This document shows, one piece after another, positions 25,917 through 34,388 of a DNA stretch of 64,000 nucleotides. The notes below the pieces were generated by a model that saw only the letters and a list, made by a program, of their open reading frames with translations, was not told where the DNA came from and did no database searches. The stretch lies in assembly GCA_965227095.1 (NCBI GenBank), contig CBDDFL010000001.1, forward strand, positions 1,178,001-1,242,000. Direction: 5' to 3'. The stretch is from JANQMY01 sp965227095. Lineage in GTDB: Bacteria > Pseudomonadota > Alphaproteobacteria > JANQMY01. The position numbers and the translations under genes are program-made. Positions within the stretch are counted from its first letter, which is position 1, and each line of letters opens with the position of its first letter.

Positions 25917-26006
25917 TTAAGGTGCGAGCGTGACCGTAACGTCGTGCTCTTTTCCGATTTCCGCCGTGTGTGTGATGGCAAAGACCGATACCAAAGGGTT
26001 AGACAT
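25917..26006 (-). CDS. Small 29-residue protein with ideal Shine-Dalgarno
   Basis: Reading starts MSNPLVSVFAITHTAEIG and ends VTVTLAP, 29 codons plus TAA. AAAGGAGGTGATC lies 2 bases before the ATG, with AGGAGG 7 bases away; it matches the 16S anti-Shine-Dalgarno almost completely, far better than any other gene here. A strong terminator follows in the same direction. The peptide has a hydrophobic first half and a polar end, no Cys and no signal peptide. No family recognised. It lies 132 bp downstream of the MarR gene and may be cotranscribed. Candidate roles: regulatory peptide, toxin or modified-peptide precursor. Confidence 0.6.
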   Translation of the reverse strand: MSNPLVSVFAITHTAEIGKEHDVTVTLAP

Positions 26007-26138
26007 CCGATCACCTCCTTTCGTTTGTTGAAAACAGACTGTTAGTTCCTCATGAAAAAGCTGATTCGTCAAGCGTCCTTGCGATGCGGGATGGTGATTA
26101 TTGGGTTGCGTTAACCATCGCCGCGCCTGACGTGCCGG

Positions 26139-26576
26139 TTACTTTTCGATCTGTTGGAGGACGGACCGAATTTTTTTTAAAGCTTCTGTCAGGTCGCAGA
26201 TCTTTTTTTCCGACAAGGGCCAATGTTGGTCCTCAAGTAATTCGGCCTCGCGGGCAGCCATTCGCGTCATGGCTGCGTGCCCTTTTTGGGAGAGGTCCAG
26301 TTTGGCCGATCGTTTGTGGGTCGGGTTCTCCAACAGGACGGCAAAGTCGTTCTCCACCAATTCATTGGCCAGAATCTGAATGCGCTGACGGGTTACGCCG
26401 CGCGCCCGTGCGACCTCGGGGACGGTATGAGGGCCCTGCATTGCCAGGAATTCCATGACAGCGCGCATGCCGACGGTGATCCCCTCGTCTTGGTGGAGGA
26501 GGTCGGTCATCTCCGCCAACGTATTGAATGTCAGTCGTATCTCGTCGAACAACAGAGTGAGTTCTTTTTGCATCAC
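26139..26576 (-). CDS. MarR-family transcriptional regulator
   Basis: 145 residues in the winged-helix MarR fold. GPHTVPEVARARGVTRQRIQILANELVEN-type recognition helices span about 50-80, then the wing FAVLLENPTHKRSAKLDLSQKG, with dimer helices at both ends. MarR proteins usually repress their own gene and a divergent one until a small phenolic or lipid-like ligand binds. Here the divergent gene is a fatty acid hydroxylase and twin palindromes lie between the two starts. Confidence 0.9.
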   Translation of the reverse strand: MMQKELTLLFDEIRLTFNTLAEMTDLLHQDEGITVGMRAVMEFLAMQGPHTVPEVARARGVTRQRIQILANELVENDFAVLLENPTHKRSAKLDLSQKGHAAMTRMAAREAELLEDQHWPLSEKKICDLTEALKKIRSVLQQIEK

Positions 26577-26593
26577 GTCTTGAAAATCTAAAT

Positions 26594-26630
26594 TGACAAT
26601 ACTATTGTCAAAAAGACAATAGTATTGTCA
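26594..26630. promoter_or_regulatory. Twin palindromic MarR operator
   Basis: Two 15-bp palindromes, GACAATACTATTGTC (26595-26609) and GACAATAGTATTGTC (26615-26629), are separated by five A. Together they form one 16-bp perfect inverted repeat, TGACAATACTATTGTC against its complement. The first lies 18 bp from the MarR start, and the second 19 bp from the hydroxylase start. Embedded TTGACA elements could act as -35 boxes, so bound repressor would block both promoters. Confidence 0.8.
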
Positions 26631-26648
26631 TGATAGGAGCAAGGCTGC

Positions 26649-27455
26649 ATGAGTGCAACAGATTGGTTGATCGCGAACGGAGGCGACGTTCAGGCCGTCT
26701 TGTTTTTTGGACTGTTTGGCGCGTTCTTTGTTTTGGAGCGGGTCATTCCCCGACGCCAATATCATGAAAATCAGACACGGCGGCGCGTCACGAATGGTTT
26801 GCTTTTGGTGTCCACCGTTTTGATGACCACGATCGTCCCCATCTCCTTCATTACGGCGGCGTTGTGGGCGAGCGCCAATGGCGTTGGTCTGCTCAACCAG
26901 ACATCTCTACCGGTCGCGGTCGTGATCGCGGCGACCTTATTGGTTCGGGCGTTTGTGTCGTTCTTCACCCATTTCTTGAGTCACAAGGTCCCCGTCCTGT
27001 GGCGGCTGCACCGCGTGCATCACCTGGATACGGAATTGGACGTCACCTCCACCACCCGGTTTCATCCGCTGGAATTTGTGGTGAACCTGGTCATTGGTCT
27101 TCCGATGATCGTAGCGATGGGATTGTCGCCATGGGTGCTGGTGGTCTACGAGTTTTTGGACGTGGTGGTGACGCTTTTTTCCCACTCGAACATCCGCGTC
27201 GCGCCGCGGGTAAATGCGGTCATGCGATATGTGATCGTGACACCGGACCTCCACCGCGTGCATCATTCAAGCTATCGGCTGGAAACGGACAGCAATTTCG
27301 GTGCGGTTTTTCCCATTTGGGATATTGTCTTTGGCACATTCCGTACACGAACGAAAGAACCGCAGGAGACCATGCAGCTTGGCCTGGAAGAAAAACGAGA
27401 CCCCTATGCCTACCGTTTAGGATGGCTGCTGGTGTCGCCATTCCTGAAATTCTAG
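26649..27455 (+). CDS. Fatty acid hydroxylase/sterol desaturase family membrane protein
   Basis: 268 residues with membrane helices near 15-30, 50-70 and 80-105 and a later hairpin (about 160-185). Histidine clusters of the diiron hydroxylase superfamily are present: HFLSH, HRVHH and PDLHRVHHSSY. The family hydroxylates or desaturates lipids in the membrane with O2. Substrate unknown; sterol-related naming is only by homology. Divergent MarR and its operator suggest induction by a small amphipathic compound. It ends 21 bp before the convergent VOC gene. Confidence 0.88.
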   Translation: MSATDWLIANGGDVQAVLFFGLFGAFFVLERVIPRRQYHENQTRRRVTNGLLLVSTVLMTTIVPISFITAALWASANGVGLLNQTSLPVAVVIAATLLVRAFVSFFTHFLSHKVPVLWRLHRVHHLDTELDVTSTTRFHPLEFVVNLVIGLPMIVAMGLSPWVLVVYEFLDVVVTLFSHSNIRVAPRVNAVMRYVIVTPDLHRVHHSSYRLETDSNFGAVFPIWDIVFGTFRTRTKEPQETMQLGLEEKRDPYAYRLGWLLVSPFLKF

Positions 27456-27459
27456 AGCA

Positions 27460-27476
27460 GGGAGCCGCCAGCTCCC
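27460..27476. terminator. Hairpin between convergent genes
   Basis: gggagc, a 5-base loop and gctccc form a 6-bp GC stem between the hydroxylase and VOC-protein stops. No U-tract follows on either strand, so termination activity is uncertain. Confidence 0.35.
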
Positions 27477-28403
27477 TTAGCTGCCCAGAGAGGGCGGCGG
27501 CGGGGGGCCCCATTGCACGCCGAGCAAGGTGTCAATGGGCTGTTTTGACGGTGGGGTTTCATTGTTGAACAAGTCGCCGTCCGTCCAATGTTCCACCGTA
27601 TGGCCCCACGGGTCGCGCCAGTAGTCGAACACCTGACTGCCCAAAATGTGGCGCCCGATGCCCCATTCATGTTCATAGTCCTTTGACTGAAGGTGGCTGT
27701 GGCCGGCCATCAGGTCATCCACATTGGCGACCTCGAAGGCTGCGTGATTGAAGCCGGCTTTTCCTGCCCCCACCAGAAACAGCGTGTGGTGGTCCACATG
27801 CCGCTCTCCTTGATCACATCGCAAAAAAGCGCCTAAGGGTGCATCTTTTTGTAATTCTACTTCGTCTGACGTGACCAGGCCAAAACGTTCTTTGTACCAA
27901 GCTTCACTCTCGCGGAAATCGATCACATTGATCACGCAATGACCCAGGCGCTTGACTTCGGCAGGCCCCATAGGGGTTCGCAACGGCATGCCTTTGCGGG
28001 GCTGGTTGAGGGCGTCATTGGCGGGTGTGGTGCGGGTGATGGAACGGCTGCCCACACTGTCCCGCGCGGTGACCGCTTCAATCTTGAAGCCATTGGGGTC
28101 TGTGAAGGTCACGCGTTTGCCGCCGCCCGGCTCGTCGATATCCTCAATGGCACTGGCGCCGTCCATCGCGGCCAGCTCCTCGAGATCGGCGACGGAGGAC
28201 ATGAGGAAGGCGAACCCTAAAAACGCGGCATCGCCTTTGTGGGTCACATGAAAGAAGGGGGCGTCATCAAGACCCCGCATATAAAGCGTGTCCTCGGTTC
28301 GCTCCGCCCGGACCAACCCGAAATCCGTCAGAAACGTCTCCATCTTATCCAAGTCAGGGGCCTGGAATCGAACATAGGCGAGATCTTTGGCGCAAGCGCT
28401 CAT
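27477..28403 (-). CDS. VOC-family extradiol-type dioxygenase
   Basis: 308 residues from ATG 28403, which has ggaggt upstream. It has two vicinal-oxygen-chelate modules. The C-terminal one carries likely metal ligands in KRLGHCVINV, HHTLFLVGAGKAGFNHAAFEV and HTVEHW, as in catechol/2,3-dihydroxybiphenyl 1,2-dioxygenases. It should cleave a catechol-like ring with Fe(II) or Mn(II) and O2. The frame extends to 28472, but the added residues cross the operator. Divergent from tetR; with the neighbouring GST it hints at aromatic or xenobiotic breakdown. Confidence 0.85.
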   Translation of the reverse strand: MSACAKDLAYVRFQAPDLDKMETFLTDFGLVRAERTEDTLYMRGLDDAPFFHVTHKGDAAFLGFAFLMSSVADLEELAAMDGASAIEDIDEPGGGKRVTFTDPNGFKIEAVTARDSVGSRSITRTTPANDALNQPRKGMPLRTPMGPAEVKRLGHCVINVIDFRESEAWYKERFGLVTSDEVELQKDAPLGAFLRCDQGERHVDHHTLFLVGAGKAGFNHAAFEVANVDDLMAGHSHLQSKDYEHEWGIGRHILGSQVFDYWRDPWGHTVEHWTDGDLFNNETPPSKQPIDTLLGVQWGPPPPPSLGS

Positions 28404-28439
28404 GGCGATACCTCCAGCTGTGTAAACTTGTTGCTCGTG

Positions 28440-28460
28440 GAATTTATATATGATAAATTC
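28440..28460. promoter_or_regulatory. Palindromic candidate TetR operator
   Basis: GAATTTAT, five bases (atatg), ATAAATTC: a perfect 8-bp inverted repeat of 21 bp total. It lies 36 bp upstream of the VOC start (minus) and 32 bp upstream of the TetR start (plus). Size and position suit a TetR-family dimer controlling both genes. Confidence 0.6.
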
Positions 28461-28492
28461 GTCAAATAGCAAGTTTTATTAGGAGTGCCATT

Positions 28493-29146
28493 TTGTCTAC
28501 CACCACCGACCGCTCCCCAACTCCCGGCAAACGCAAGCGTGCGCTCCAAAAAAGGGCGGAAGAAACGCGGGACCAATTGTTGGCGGCCGCCAGTGATTTG
28601 TTTGCCACTTACGGGTATGAGGGCGCTTCGGTCCGCATGATCGAAACAGAAGCCGGTGTTCAACGAGGTCTGGTTGCCTACCATTTCAACACCAAGGATG
28701 CACTGTGGCGGCAAGTGGTGGACGATGTTTTCGCCCGCATGGCGGACCATTTTGGCGCTTCCGAGGCGATGATCCGCGATTTGCCGCAAGAACAGCGGAT
28801 GCGGGTGTTCATCGCCACCTTTGTGCGTTTCAGCGCGGAGGTGCCGGAGCTTAACCGGCTGATGGTGCAAGAGGGCAAAACAAAATCTTGGCGCATGGAT
28901 TACATCGTCGAGACGCATGTATCCAAACTGCTCACGCGATTGGAGGATATGCTTGGCGTTTCTATTAGTCCGCATGCCTACTATATCATGGTCGGATCCA
29001 TGTCCTTTGTGTTTTCCGTTTCTCATGAATGCCAAAAGCTTTTCGATGTGGACCCCATGACCGATAAGTTCATTGCGGAACATGCCCGACTTGTGGCCGA
29101 CATGCTGGACGCGGCAAACCGCCAATCGGAGAGCCGCGATCCATGA
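28493..29146 (+). CDS. TetR-family transcriptional regulator
   Basis: 217 residues from a TTG start with aggag 7 bases upstream. The N-terminal helix-turn-helix reads YEGASVRMIETEAGVQRGL, followed by the typical YHFNTKDALW. The C-terminal ligand domain resembles the broad AcrR/RutR type. Likely a repressor of itself, the following GST (4-bp overlap) and the divergent VOC gene. The rare start codon may keep its level low. Confidence 0.9.
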   Translation: MSTTTDRSPTPGKRKRALQKRAEETRDQLLAAASDLFATYGYEGASVRMIETEAGVQRGLVAYHFNTKDALWRQVVDDVFARMADHFGASEAMIRDLPQEQRMRVFIATFVRFSAEVPELNRLMVQEGKTKSWRMDYIVETHVSKLLTRLEDMLGVSISPHAYYIMVGSMSFVFSVSHECQKLFDVDPMTDKFIAEHARLVADMLDAANRQSESRDP

Positions 29147-30144
29147 TCTACTTCCTCGCAGCGCTTCTGGGGGGCGCCATCATTTGGTTCGTGGTTGAAA
29201 AACAAAAACGCACGTCGCACCCTGTTACCGGTGGCTTGAAGTCCAACATTACCCTTCCGCACGAGGAGGAATTTGAGCTGTACGGCAACTCCTTTTCCCA
29301 CTGCTCGCGCAAGACGCGCCTCGTCATGGCCGAACTGGGAATCCCCTATAAACACAAGCCGATCGATCTGATCGAAACCGGCGCGTACGAAACCATTAGC
29401 CCTCATTATTTGAAGGTCAATCCGGCGGGGCTGCTGCCAACCTTGGTCCATCATGGGCATCCGGTTTATGAGTCGGACGATATTCTGGCCTATGCCGCGT
29501 CCCAAGCGCCGGAAACGGCGCCTTCTCTTGTGCCAGAGACCGAAGGCGGCAAAGCCCAGATGCAAACATGGATTGACCGCGGGTCCATCTCCAGTGACGA
29601 CCCACTCGGCAGTATCGCTCAAGGGGCGGGTAGTTGCATCCCCGGGCTGACCATGCCGATTTTTGTCACCGCCATACGGTACATTCCCCTGCGCAACATC
29701 TTGATCGGGCTGTTGTTCCATCCCGATAAAAAGCGGCCAATCTTTTTCTCTGCCGCGAAAGTGCGTGGGCTGCAACATATGCTCCGTACCGGAATGGTCC
29801 ACAATCTTGTTGCCAATAGCCGTGATCATATGGTCAAACATTTGATCGAATTTCAGGACCATTTAAAGCAAGGCGGTCCATGGATCATGGGCGATCAATA
29901 CACATTGGCCGATGTTTCCTGGAGCTGCATTTTTCTGCGTCTGGATGAAACCGGCTGGCTAGATCACTTCTTCGCCACACATGATTTCGAGGTTCTTGAA
30001 AAATACTACGCCGCTGTCAAAGCGCGCCCAAGCTGGCAATCCGCCATCGTGGAAAAAGGGCATCCAATCATCGACAAGGCATCCATTGATCTCAAGAAAC
30101 TGGCCTCTGAAAACGAAACGATCAAAAAACTCCTCTATCATTAG
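29143..30144 (+). CDS. Membrane-anchored glutathione S-transferase-like protein
   Basis: 333 residues. An N-terminal hydrophobic helix (about 2-18) is unusual for GSTs and suggests inner-membrane anchoring with a cytoplasmic catalytic part. The thioredoxin-like domain (about 45-125) has SHCSRKTRLVMAELG and NPAGLLPTL with cis-Pro and YESDDI. A helical C-terminal domain is enlarged and includes MGDQYTLADVS. Ser or Cys in SHCSRK may activate glutathione. Overlap with tetR indicates coexpression. Confidence 0.82.
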   Translation: MIYFLAALLGGAIIWFVVEKQKRTSHPVTGGLKSNITLPHEEEFELYGNSFSHCSRKTRLVMAELGIPYKHKPIDLIETGAYETISPHYLKVNPAGLLPTLVHHGHPVYESDDILAYAASQAPETAPSLVPETEGGKAQMQTWIDRGSISSDDPLGSIAQGAGSCIPGLTMPIFVTAIRYIPLRNILIGLLFHPDKKRPIFFSAAKVRGLQHMLRTGMVHNLVANSRDHMVKHLIEFQDHLKQGGPWIMGDQYTLADVSWSCIFLRLDETGWLDHFFATHDFEVLEKYYAAVKARPSWQSAIVEKGHPIIDKASIDLKKLASENETIKKLLYH

Positions 30145-30159
30145 TCTCTAGACAGAATT

Positions 30160-30969
30160 TTAAACAGGGCAGTCGCCGCCAAAATTGGGTTTCCGCTTTT
30201 CGCGGTGCGATGCCACCCCTTCCACGGCATCGTCCCCCATAAACCCAAGCATTTCGAGCGCCGTAGAGGTATCGAAGGTGGGGCCAGCCATGCGCAACCA
30301 ATTGTTCAAGGAATATTTGGTCCAGCGCAGCGCGCTTTGCGACCCATTGGCCATATCAGTGGCCAGCGCCAAAGCCGTTTCATACAGCTCATCGTCTTCC
30401 ACGCATAATGAGACCAGGCCAATCCGCTCCGCTTCTTCGCCGGTCACGGGTTTTCCCGTGAGCAAATAATATTTCGCTTTCGCCATGCCGCACAGCAATG
30501 GCCAGATGATCGCCGCCACATCACCGGCGGCAACGCCTAATCTGGGGTGCCCGTCCACAATGCGGGCGGCTTTCCCGGCAACGGAAATGTCGGCCAGAAT
30601 GCCCACCACCAAGCCCGCGCCCGCCGCCGGCCCGTTAATCGCCGAAATGATGGGCTTGTTGCAGTTGACGATGTTGTAGACCAGATCTTTCGCTTCCTTC
30701 CAGGTTTTCATCACTGCTTGGTGGTTCCCCACCATGTTTTCGATCCAACCGAAATCGCCGCCGGATGAAAAGGCCTTCCCTTCGCCCGTTACCAAAACGG
30801 CATTGATGTCTGGATCCCGGTCAATGTCGCGCCAGATATCGACGATCTGGGTATGGGTTTCCTCGTCAACGGAATTGTACGTTTCCGGACGATTGAACTT
30901 CACTTGAAGGACCCGATCCACCGGTTGGCTGATATCGAGTCTCGTATAGGCGCTGTACGTGTTGGTCAT
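30160..30969 (-). CDS. Enoyl-CoA hydratase/isomerase family protein
   Basis: 269 residues with a crotonase fold. The oxyanion-hole segment GKAFSSGGDFGW lies near 64-75, and NGPAAGAGLVVG near 115-126 gives the second backbone amide. The usual catalytic Glu pair is not clear in this region, so hydratase activity is uncertain; other crotonase reactions (isomerase, hydrolase, decarboxylase) are possible. The start lies 19 bp after the phosphonate-hydrolase-like gene, so it is the last gene of that operon. Confidence 0.82.
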   Translation of the reverse strand: MTNTYSAYTRLDISQPVDRVLQVKFNRPETYNSVDEETHTQIVDIWRDIDRDPDINAVLVTGEGKAFSSGGDFGWIENMVGNHQAVMKTWKEAKDLVYNIVNCNKPIISAINGPAAGAGLVVGILADISVAGKAARIVDGHPRLGVAAGDVAAIIWPLLCGMAKAKYYLLTGKPVTGEEAERIGLVSLCVEDDELYETALALATDMANGSQSALRWTKYSLNNWLRMAGPTFDTSTALEMLGFMGDDAVEGVASHREKRKPNFGGDCPV

Positions 30970-30988
30970 GAGGGTGTCCTTCTTGGTG

Positions 30989-32473
30989 TCAATGCGCGCT
31001 GAGGCGAATGTGGGTCAGCGTTCGGTCAGCATGGGTCATGCGGTGGCTCATCAAGGCGGTTAAAAGGTCCGCGCGAGCGGCGGCATAGTCTGAGTGGTCC
31101 GCCAGATTTGTCCGCTCTCCCGGATCGGCGGCCAGATCGAACAGAGCTTGCGACCCGTCCGCGAAATGAACCAGTTTGAAGTTGGCGTCGCGCCACACAC
31201 ACAATTGATGTTGTTCTTGGGCAAGTTCCCCAGCCTTCGGCGTGCTGGCGGGAAAAATGAAGCGCCAATCGAACTCAAGAAAAACACCGGGTCTCCACGC
31301 GTCGGGTATGGTTCCCGCCACCCAGGGCAACAGGCTGCGCCCGTCCCACACATGGGGGATGTCTTTGCCGAGCCAGTTTAGAATGGTCGGCGCTAAGTCC
31401 ACATGTTCGGTAAAGGCGGAAACACGTGACCCGCCATCGACGGCCGGATCGCGCACAATGAGGGGGACGTGGTAACTGCCGTCATAAAACCCGCCTTTGC
31501 CCCACAGGCCGTGATCCCCCAGTTCCTCGCCATGGTCGGATGTGAAAACGATAAGGGTGTCGTCCCACTGACCCGTGCGTTTTAGGCAGTCGATGACTTG
31601 GCCGATGTGATGGTCCACCTCGCTGATCAAACCCATATAGATCGCGCGGGCTTGTTTTATGCCGTCATCGGATAAACCGGCCATGCTGACCCCGCTCATG
31701 AAATAATCGGGGTCGTCCACCACCAGGCGCCACATTTGAATGAACGGATGCACATCTGTTTCGGCCGCTGCCGGACCGGCCACGTCCTGCCAATCATAAA
31801 GCGTGTTGTAGGGCGCGGGCGCGATGAGTGGCGGGTGCGGGCGCAAGAAAACCAAATGGACAAACCAATCCTCAGCCGCGTTTTGTTCGATGTAGGACAT
31901 GGCCTCGCCGGCCAAAAAGGCCGTGTCCGAATGGGCGGCCTCGTAGGTTGCCGGCGCTGTCGGAAAGGCGCCGTCACGGACCTTGTCTTTGTGGTTGTAG
32001 ATCTCCAACGGCCGGTCTGGGGTTTTATAGCCGCGCGCTTTCAGCCAAGAGAGCCATTGGCCCAAACCGTCCAAGTTCAAATTTGTATGCTGGGTAAAGC
32101 CCGGCAACACACCTTCATAGGTTAGTAGGCGCGGATCATCAGGAGCAACCGTCCGTGGGTCCACGGAACTGTCCGTGTACCCAAACAAAGCAGGCGCTAT
32201 TCCCAGATCGGCTGCTTCCAAGGCGATATTGGTGAAGCGCGCATCCAACGGCGTGCCATTGTTGATGGACCGGTGGGTCATGGGGTAGAGACCCGTCAGC
32301 ATGGTGGCGCGCGCGGGCCCGCACGGCGTTGTATTGCAGAAATGGTTTTCAAAAACCGTCCCCGACGCCGCCAACGCATCAAGATGAGGCGTTTTGATCA
32401 TGGGATGGCCAGTGAAACCAGCATGATCGGCCCGCATCTGATCGACGGAAATGAACAGGACTTTCTTGGCCAT
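30989..32473 (-). CDS. Phosphonate monoester hydrolase/sulfatase family
   Basis: 494 residues of the alkaline phosphatase superfamily. The nucleophile motif C51-G-P-A-R55 fits the CxPxR signature in which Cys is converted to formylglycine. Metal ligands are seen in VDQMRADH (start) and TSDHGEELGDHG. The PCGPARATMLTG form with long C-terminal region resembles phosphonate monoester hydrolases and phosphodiesterases more than arylsulfatases. The neighbouring PhnX supports a phosphonate-ester role. No signal peptide, so cytoplasmic. A formylglycine-generating enzyme must be supplied elsewhere. Confidence 0.82.
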   Translation of the reverse strand: MAKKVLFISVDQMRADHAGFTGHPMIKTPHLDALAASGTVFENHFCNTTPCGPARATMLTGLYPMTHRSINNGTPLDARFTNIALEAADLGIAPALFGYTDSSVDPRTVAPDDPRLLTYEGVLPGFTQHTNLNLDGLGQWLSWLKARGYKTPDRPLEIYNHKDKVRDGAFPTAPATYEAAHSDTAFLAGEAMSYIEQNAAEDWFVHLVFLRPHPPLIAPAPYNTLYDWQDVAGPAAAETDVHPFIQMWRLVVDDPDYFMSGVSMAGLSDDGIKQARAIYMGLISEVDHHIGQVIDCLKRTGQWDDTLIVFTSDHGEELGDHGLWGKGGFYDGSYHVPLIVRDPAVDGGSRVSAFTEHVDLAPTILNWLGKDIPHVWDGRSLLPWVAGTIPDAWRPGVFLEFDWRFIFPASTPKAGELAQEQHQLCVWRDANFKLVHFADGSQALFDLAADPGERTNLADHSDYAAARADLLTALMSHRMTHADRTLTHIRLSAH

Positions 32474-33249
32474 TAGCTGTGTCCTAACCGTGCCGCAATT
32501 TGTTGTTCCAGCACATCAAAAAGGGCAGGGATATCGGCCACCGTTTCCACCACATGGTCCGCGCCTGCCTTTCGTAATCGGTCCGTAGAAGCCGAGACGA
32601 AAGCGTCCCGGTCTTTCTGTGGCAAAGCCTCAAATTCCGCGCGCGGCAATCCAACGCCGTTACCAGAGGCTGACAGTCCAATGGTCACAAGGCCCGCGTT
32701 TTTACCCGCCTGAATGCCAACCGGTGCATCATCGACTTTGATGCAGGCAGGCGCCGACCGAACATTGAGGCGTTCCAGTGCGCGCCAGATCATATAGGGT
32801 GCGGGCCGTCCCTGAGGAACATCGTCCGCACACACCATAACGCTTGGCGCATATCCGTTCTTCGCCGCGGCGGGGACCACCGCATCCATGATCGGTTTGG
32901 TATACCCCGTTGTGGTGCCGATTTTGATGTTGCGGTCCGATAAGAAAGTCACCAGCTCCAGCGCGCCGTCAATGGGAACGGCGCTGGTTGCGGCTTCGGA
33001 CCGCGTGTGGCGCTCCATTCCGTCCAACAGATGCGTCACGTCGTCGTCCGACCACTTATCCGTCACGCCCGGCATGGATAGAATTGCTTCGATGTGGGCG
33101 CGCTTGGCTTTTCCCATGTCCTGACGAATTTGGTGTTCCGTCACGGTGATGCCCGCATCATCAAAGGCGCGGGCCATGGCGCGGGTGGGAACGCAACAGC
33201 CGAAATCCACCATGGTGCCGGCCCAATCAAAAATAAATGCCTCTATCAT
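32473..33249 (-). CDS. phnX: Phosphonoacetaldehyde hydrolase
   Basis: 258 residues of the HAD superfamily. DWAGTMVD at 8-15 gives nucleophile Asp8 and the PhnX-type Ala10, and Lys49 in MGKAKRAH fits the Schiff-base lysine unique to this family. GTTGYTKPIMDAV and KVDDAPVGIQAGKNAG complete the core. It cleaves phosphonoacetaldehyde to acetaldehyde and phosphate. It overlaps the FAD oxidoreductase stop by 4 bp and the hydrolase start by 1 bp, so all three are coexpressed. A classical PhnW transaminase is missing. Confidence 0.93.
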   Translation of the reverse strand: MIEAFIFDWAGTMVDFGCCVPTRAMARAFDDAGITVTEHQIRQDMGKAKRAHIEAILSMPGVTDKWSDDDVTHLLDGMERHTRSEAATSAVPIDGALELVTFLSDRNIKIGTTTGYTKPIMDAVVPAAAKNGYAPSVMVCADDVPQGRPAPYMIWRALERLNVRSAPACIKVDDAPVGIQAGKNAGLVTIGLSASGNGVGLPRAEFEALPQKDRDAFVSASTDRLRKAGADHVVETVADIPALFDVLEQQIAARLGHS

Positions 33250-34385
33250 GTGTCTGTCCCAAGTAGATCATTGACGGTTTTTTCGGCGATGCCAAAAGCA
33301 GTGGACATGCCCGCCCCACAGGTGACCAAAACCAAACGAGACTGCGGTGTGGGGCTGTCCACAAAATAAGGTGTTGAGGCATAAGGGTAGATGCCGGTCC
33401 ACCGTTCAAGGACGGGCGGTGGCGCCATTTGGAACAGGGCCTCGAATTCCTGCAATATAAGGGCTTCCACCCGGCTGTCGTAGAACGGCGTCGGCGCATC
33501 CGCATAATGGTGACTGTCGCCCACCACCAAAGACCCATCCGCGTTTTGAACAACGATAAGGTGGATACCGTTTTCAAGGTGGTCCGGCTGTTCCTTTTTT
33601 AAGGTGGTCATCAGCTGTTCAGCTTGAGGCAGGGTGGCATAGCCTTCGTAGCGGACAAGGCTGAGGTCAGATTGGATGGCGAACGGCAATCGAAAACCGG
33701 GATCGGCGAGCCGCAGCATGTGCAGTTTGCATTTTTTCACGTGCCGGTCGGCGATCCGCTCGGCAAACAGACCTGTAAAGTCAGCACCCGGACAGATGAT
33801 GATATGATCAGCCTGAATGTCCCCTTGAGAGGTGCCAATCATGTGGCCATCAATGGACAGTACACTTGTTTTGGGCCGGAAACAGACGTCCCACTCTTTC
33901 TCTAAATAGTGCGTCACGGCCGGTATCGCTTGCGGGGCGTCAAAGCGTAACTCATACGGACTGACCAGCGCCGTTAAGCGATCATCAAAGGGAAGTCCGG
34001 GGTGGCGTTGCTTCAACTGGCCGATGGTCATGATGTCGCAATCGGTCCCCATTTGCGTGTCCTTGAATGCGTCTAACACCGGCAAGGCGTCCGGCCGCTG
34101 GGCCACCACCGCCAGGCCGTAGTGCTGGATGGGGGTCGACAAAGCGGGCGCAATAGATGCCCAAATGTCACGGCTGCGCCGTGCCAAAGACCACATGTCT
34201 CCGGGGGCCTGTCCGGTCACCGTCACAAATCCAAAATTCCGGATCGAGGCGCCGCTGGCTTTCGCATCGCGATCGAAAACCACGACCCGCCGGCCAGCTC
34301 GCGCGGCCCAATAGGCGTGGGCCAAGCCGACGATCCCCATGCCGACAATGGCCACATCAAACGCTGTGTTCGGTCCGGCGGTCAC
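33246..34385 (-). CDS. FAD-dependent amine oxidoreductase of phosphonate catabolism
   Basis: 379 residues of the glycine-oxidase-like DAO family. The Rossmann motif VAIVGMGIVGLAHA lies near 11-24, with the FAD-contacting RNFGFVTVTGQ near 49-59. A C-terminal VTCGAGMSTAFGIAEK closes the fold. It matches the DAO-type oxidoreductases that accompany PhnX. The expected reaction is oxidation of an aminoethylphosphonate or its N-methyl form to phosphonoacetaldehyde, which PhnX then consumes. Substrate is inferred from position and family, not shown. Confidence 0.8.
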   Translation of the reverse strand: MTAGPNTAFDVAIVGMGIVGLAHAYWAARAGRRVVVFDRDAKASGASIRNFGFVTVTGQAPGDMWSLARRSRDIWASIAPALSTPIQHYGLAVVAQRPDALPVLDAFKDTQMGTDCDIMTIGQLKQRHPGLPFDDRLTALVSPYELRFDAPQAIPAVTHYLEKEWDVCFRPKTSVLSIDGHMIGTSQGDIQADHIIICPGADFTGLFAERIADRHVKKCKLHMLRLADPGFRLPFAIQSDLSLVRYEGYATLPQAEQLMTTLKKEQPDHLENGIHLIVVQNADGSLVVGDSHHYADAPTPFYDSRVEALILQEFEALFQMAPPPVLERWTGIYPYASTPYFVDSPTPQSRLVLVTCGAGMSTAFGIAEKTVNDLLGTDT

Positions 34386-34388
34386 GGA

